A DNA stretch of 64,000 nucleotides. It comes from Blumeriella jaapii. Lineage: Eukaryota > Ascomycota > Leotiomycetes > Helotiales > Drepanopezizaceae. Below the pieces are notes generated by a model. That model did no database searches. It was not told where the DNA came from and saw only the letters and a program-made list of their open reading frames with translations. Both the position numbers and the translations under genes were made by a program. The stretch lies in assembly GCA_009599575.1 (NCBI GenBank), contig VWND01000016.1, positions 1-64,000 on the forward strand, given 5' to 3'. Positions 60,130 to 64,000 of the stretch are shown in pieces. Numbering within the stretch: position 1 is the first letter of the stretch; each line of letters opens with the position of its first letter.

Positions 60130-60927
60130 AATATTGGTAATAGTATTGATAGCGACGAAATGGCGGCGACGAGGTGGTAGTGGTGTTGGTAATAGTGTTA
60201 GTTGTGATGTTGGTGGTAGCGATAGTAAGATGGTGGCGACGAAGTATCAGCGACGAGGTGGTGGTATTAGTAATGATAATATTGGTAGTGATGGTGGTGG
60301 TGGTGTTGGTAGTGGTGGTGTTGGTGGTGGTGTTGGTGTTGGCGACAGTGAGATGGTGGCGGCGAGGTGTCGGCGACGGGGTGGTGGTGTTAGTAATGAT
60401 AGTGGTAGTAGTGTTGGTGATGGTGTTAGTGGTGGTGTTGATGGTGGCGACAATAAGGTGGTGGCGGCGAGGTGTCGGCGACGAGGTGGTGGTGTTGGTA
60501 GTGATAGTGGTGGTGATGTTGATGGTGGTGTTAGTGGTGGCGACAATAAGGTGGTGGCGGCGAGGTGGTGGTGTTGGTGGTGATGATGGTAATAGTGGTA
60601 ATAATGTTGGTTGTGGTATTAGTGGTGGCGACAGCGAGGTGGTGGCGACGAGGTGGTGGTGGTGTTGGTAGTGGTGGTGTTGATGGTGGTGTTAATAAAA
60701 GCGTTGATAAAGAGTAATAACTAATTCGTATAAGATTTGTATTTTTCTCGAAGCTTTGAATTATTACATAACCTATTATATCTATTAATCTTTAATAACT
60801 CTAAGATTAATTTTCATTTAATCGCGTGTTAACTCTGATTATACTCGGAGTTAATTTTACGCCAAGTGTTAACTCGGATTTAATTCGGTGTTGAATCGGT
60901 TGTAATCCCACCCACAGGCGCCCCTAA
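60130..60927 (-). mobile_element. F5, right piece with terminus A
   Basis: Array (60130-60700) with GGCGACGAGGTGGTGG-type units, then the A-side unique and palindromic region (60700-60910) and terminus CCCACAGGCGCCCCTAA ending at 60927. The last 240 bp are the reverse complement of 57488-57730. The right flank is Copia-3 sequence. Confidence 0.82.
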
Positions 60928-63900
60928 GTTTTAATTATAATTTAAAAGATTGAATTGCGCGCTTTTTCGTATAAAGCTATTTTTATATTCGCGCCGAAGG
61001 ATTTTTTGAAACTTTGCTTTGCTTTATTTTGTTTTGCAATAATAAGTTTTATTAATTTGTTATTTTTTTTTTTGAATTTTTATAATTTTTTAACGCTTTT
61101 ATCGCGTCGGTCAAAGTATTTCGGATGTGTTTTGTATATTTCCGACTAATAATTAGTTTTGAAAATTAAAACTGATCGGTAATAGCTTTGTCGAGAAAGC
61201 TTTTATAAAAGATTATTATTTTCGAGCTTTGAACGTTTGAATCGATCGTAGAAAAAAGCTCGATCGCTTCGATTTTTATTAGGTTTATTATTTTCGAAAA
61301 TTTAATTTTATTTTTTAAAATATTTAAATTTATTAATATTGAAATATTTTTTTTTTATCGTAGGCTTTAAAAGTTTATTAAAAAGATTTAAAATCGGTTC
61401 TGGTTCTGATGGCGGCTTCGGTGGAAAAGGATTTTTATTTTTTTTTTGTAAAGTCTGGAGGTTGCTCGTTTTGTAATAATAGCTTTTTTTTTGTATTATC
61501 CTTTTTTTAGCATATCGAGTTTTGCTGGTTTACGCCGCTATTAAAATCGTCCGCTAGTATTTAATACTTAGCGTTTTGAATTTTTTCGTTTTTCGCGTTT
61601 TCGATAAATTCTACGGTTTTTTAAAGCTTTAGTTTAATTATAAGATTTGGATTTTTATTATTCGAGGAATAAAACTTGGATTCGTTAAATATTACGTTTC
61701 GGCTTATAATCATACGTATTAATTAAGAAACTTAAATTTTGTAAATGTTAAAAGCGTTATATTTAATTAAGTATTCGATATGTTTTTTCGGAAAAATTTT
61801 AAATTTTCTTTTATGTTTTGTGGTTTTCCGATTTTTTATTATTAAATACGCACGAGCTTCGTACGTATAAATTTTGCTTTAGTTTGGTTTAAGATCGGCC
61901 GTACGCGCTTTTATAATAGCAGAATCGTAGTATCGGAAATATTACCTGAATTAATTATACAAAATTTTATTTAAAAATTTGAATTGTTTTTTCGCAAGCG
62001 GCGATATATTATACAAATGCGCTGCTGCTTTTATCGTTTCGGGCCAAAAAAAGGTTGGAAGGCCCGTTTTAATTTTTATTTTTATCGAACGCTTAATTAC
62101 TTTTTTTTTTACTCGTTCGATCGAGCCGTTTAGCTAATGCACGTAAAATAAAATTAATTCTAGATCGATACTTTCGCGCTTCGCTTATTTTTAGTATTCC
62201 GAAATAATATTTTTTTGTTTTGAAATTATCGACGACTCGTTATTTTATCGAATTTTGCAAATGGAAAAGTTGTATTAGCGTTTTATTTATGCGTCGAACG
62301 TTTGAAAACGGTTCAGAACGATTTTTATATTTTTCGTTTTAATAGCGAAAATCTAAATCTTTTTATTATATTCGTTTTTTATTAAAAATATTTACGTCGA
62401 GCCGTTGTAAGCTTTTTTACGATTTTTGAAATAGTCGTAAAAGTTCTAGCCGATACGAAAAAAAAGCTTAGGAAATTTGTTTTTTAATGTTATTTTTAAA
62501 ATTATTTGCTTTAAATGCGTAATAGTATACTTTTCGCATTTTATTTTAATTAACCCTTTGATTTTTATTTTACGAATATTTTCGATCAGCTTTTCGAGCG
62601 CGTTTTTACCCAAATGGCCCGAACGAAAATATTATAAGCGCGCATCGTTATTCCGATCGTACGTAAATACGCTGCTTTTTTTGAATTTATAGCGCGTACG
62701 ACGTTTCGGAATTGTATAAATTATTAGGCCGGGCGAATTACGTTTTAAAAAGTTTAAATTATTACGTAGAAAATGCGAATAAAAAAAGCAATTAATTTTA
62801 ATATATTTAAATATACAAAAATCGGCGATCGTTTAATATTAACGTTTTAAAATAAAGCTTTCAGAACTTTTAAAACGAAAAGTATTATTTGATTTTTGAA
62901 ATTAATAATTCTTTTTAGCCAAAAGATTAGCGGAAATAATATTAGTGATAAAGTTTGGAACGAACGTTATATTATTAAAAATCATATCCCAAAGCTTTTT
63001 ATTTTTTTTACGAAAAGCTTTTGTTATTAAACGATTTTCTTTTTCGACGATTGGAAGATTTTATATGCTTATATAAACGCTGTTGATAAAATTATTAATT
63101 TTTTTGTAAGATTTTTCGATAAAAAAGTTTTTGTCGTTTATTAAATAAGTTTTAAAACAATTGTTAAAAAAAATATTTTTATTTAAAAAATAATATTAAT
63201 TAAGTTTTCAAATTAAAACGTTAATTCCGAAATGCTTTTTAATCGTATTAAAACAAAAAAAACAGAAAGTTGCGGTAAAAAAGATTTTTTTTTATCGTTT
63301 TTAAAAATTGATTTTGGAATTTGTTTTGGCTTGATTGTTAAGATTTTAAAGATTTTATTAATTGCGACTATTTAAATATTTTTTTTTATTTAAAGCTTTT
63401 AAAGTTTTTTTTGTAATTAAAAAACAGCTTTTTTCGCATTTCAGCGATTTTTTTGTTTATTTAAAAAATTAAGAAATTTTTTTTTTACGACGATTATTTA
63501 TTGCGTACAAAAGCTTTTTATAATCGATTGGGAAATAGAAATAACGCTTTTTGGAAATGTCGCATAAATAGTTATATTTTTTTTCCTTTTTTTTTTGCTT
63601 TTTTTTTTTTTTTTTTACGATTTTTCGAAGTATCGTTGTTTTTAGAATCGAAAAGGAAAATGGCGAAAACTCCGATTTTTCGGCTTGAATTGTCGAATCC
63701 TCGGTTATTTTTAAAAAAAGAAATTATAAAACTTAGTTCGATTGAAGTTTTTTTTGTAAAAAGGCCGATAAATTCGTTTTTTAAATATTCAGCTTTTTTG
63801 CCGTTCGCTTATTATAAATTGATATATACGGCGATTGCGTCGAGAAAATCGGTAGCAGCGTAACGGTTATTTATATCAGAAATCTTATATTCGATAGCTG

Positions 63901-64000
63901 TTTTATAAGCGGTTTGTTATTTTTTTATTTATTCGGTTATATTTACTTTTCCGCTGTACGTTTTACGAAAAGTGTTTTTGTAATCAGATTTGACGAAGCT
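60928..64000 (-). mobile_element. Copia-3: gag, pre-integrase and integrase remnant
   Basis: Minus strand. gag lies at 62770-64000 (colinear with 20397-21650), the pre-integrase/integrase at about 61850-62760 and the linker towards RT at 60930-61850. RT is missing, cut off by F5 at 60927. The element runs past the end of the window. The plus-strand open frames 60955-61149, 62477-62692 and 63501-63863 are shadows. Confidence 0.85.
61850..62760 (-). pseudogene. Copia-3 integrase remnant
   Basis: The minus strand reads GHLGKNALEKLIENIRKIKI (about 62560-62625) and KCEKYTITHLKQ, the GAG-pre-integrase H-H-C-C module with a Cys as Tyr. The core region runs on to PETIKAAAHLYNISPLAKK (about 61985-62045), the conserved W-x-E...YL-N-SP block at the end of Copia integrases. 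In these elements integrase precedes RT, consistent with the pol order inferred from Copia-2. Confidence 0.9.

Noticed and set aside
57486..60929. 57488-60927 as a single DNA transposon with 240-bp terminal inverted repeats
   Set aside because: The inner B terminus at 60129 and the full A-to-B order of F1 and F2 fit two elements, one nested in the other, better than one element with two A ends.

Overview
The window looks like a transposon-only, AT-rich block from a filamentous ascomycete (Pezizomycotina) genome that has undergone repeat-induced point mutation (RIP). Nearly every recognisable coding remnant is retroelement- or transposase-derived and carries C-to-T/G-to-A damage: CAA/CAG codons have become TAA/TAG, Asp has become Asn, His and Cys have become Tyr, and CpG is largely spared. 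I see no intact host gene, no tRNA, no rRNA and no CRISPR array. Species cannot be told from the sequence.

Layout. 1-6196 is a minus-strand chromovirus (Gypsy-A copy 1) with its 5' LTR, inserted in the integrase of an older plus-strand element (Gypsy-E, 6197-7130). 7131-11302 holds an LTR-like AT-rich tract and a run of plus-strand open-frame remnants that I cannot assign. 11303-13682 is the first copy of a non-coding 'foldback array' repeat (F1). 13735-13944 is a scrap of Gypsy-D. 13945-20396 is a complete LTR-to-LTR chromovirus (Gypsy-B1). 20397-22880 is the 5' end of a minus-strand Copia element with its LTR. 22882-30115 is a second Gypsy-B interrupted by a complete Gypsy-C (23354-29359) with a 5-bp target duplication. 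30159-33364 is an inverted Gypsy-B fragment, joined directly to Gypsy-A copy 2 (33365-35788). About 36000-41519 is minus-strand Gypsy-D. 42284-44413 and 47036-48105 are F2 and F3, around a minus-strand Copia RT/RNase H remnant. 48180-48500 is a 33-bp minisatellite, about 48760-51640 a Tnp2-like (CACTA-type) transposase remnant, and 51960-52550 a 21-bp minisatellite inside an Asn-rich open frame. 52760-56330 is mostly unassigned. 56334-56583 is another 33-bp minisatellite. 56583-60927 is F4 nested inside F5, and 60928-64000 is a minus-strand Copia gag-integrase remnant.

The most unusual feature is the F family. At least five copies share the same two termini (GGGGCGCCTGTGGGTGGG at one end, CCGTACGG at the other), palindromic sub-terminal repeats, a central (GCCGAACA)n core, and long trinucleotide plus 14-bp arrays. 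The arrays are C-rich on one side of the core and G-rich on the other, so each copy is a giant imperfect inverted repeat. They have no credible coding capacity and look like a non-autonomous mobile element; I do not recognise the family.

Nothing here works as a gene set today. The pieces record repeated rounds of transposition, nesting, RIP and truncation.
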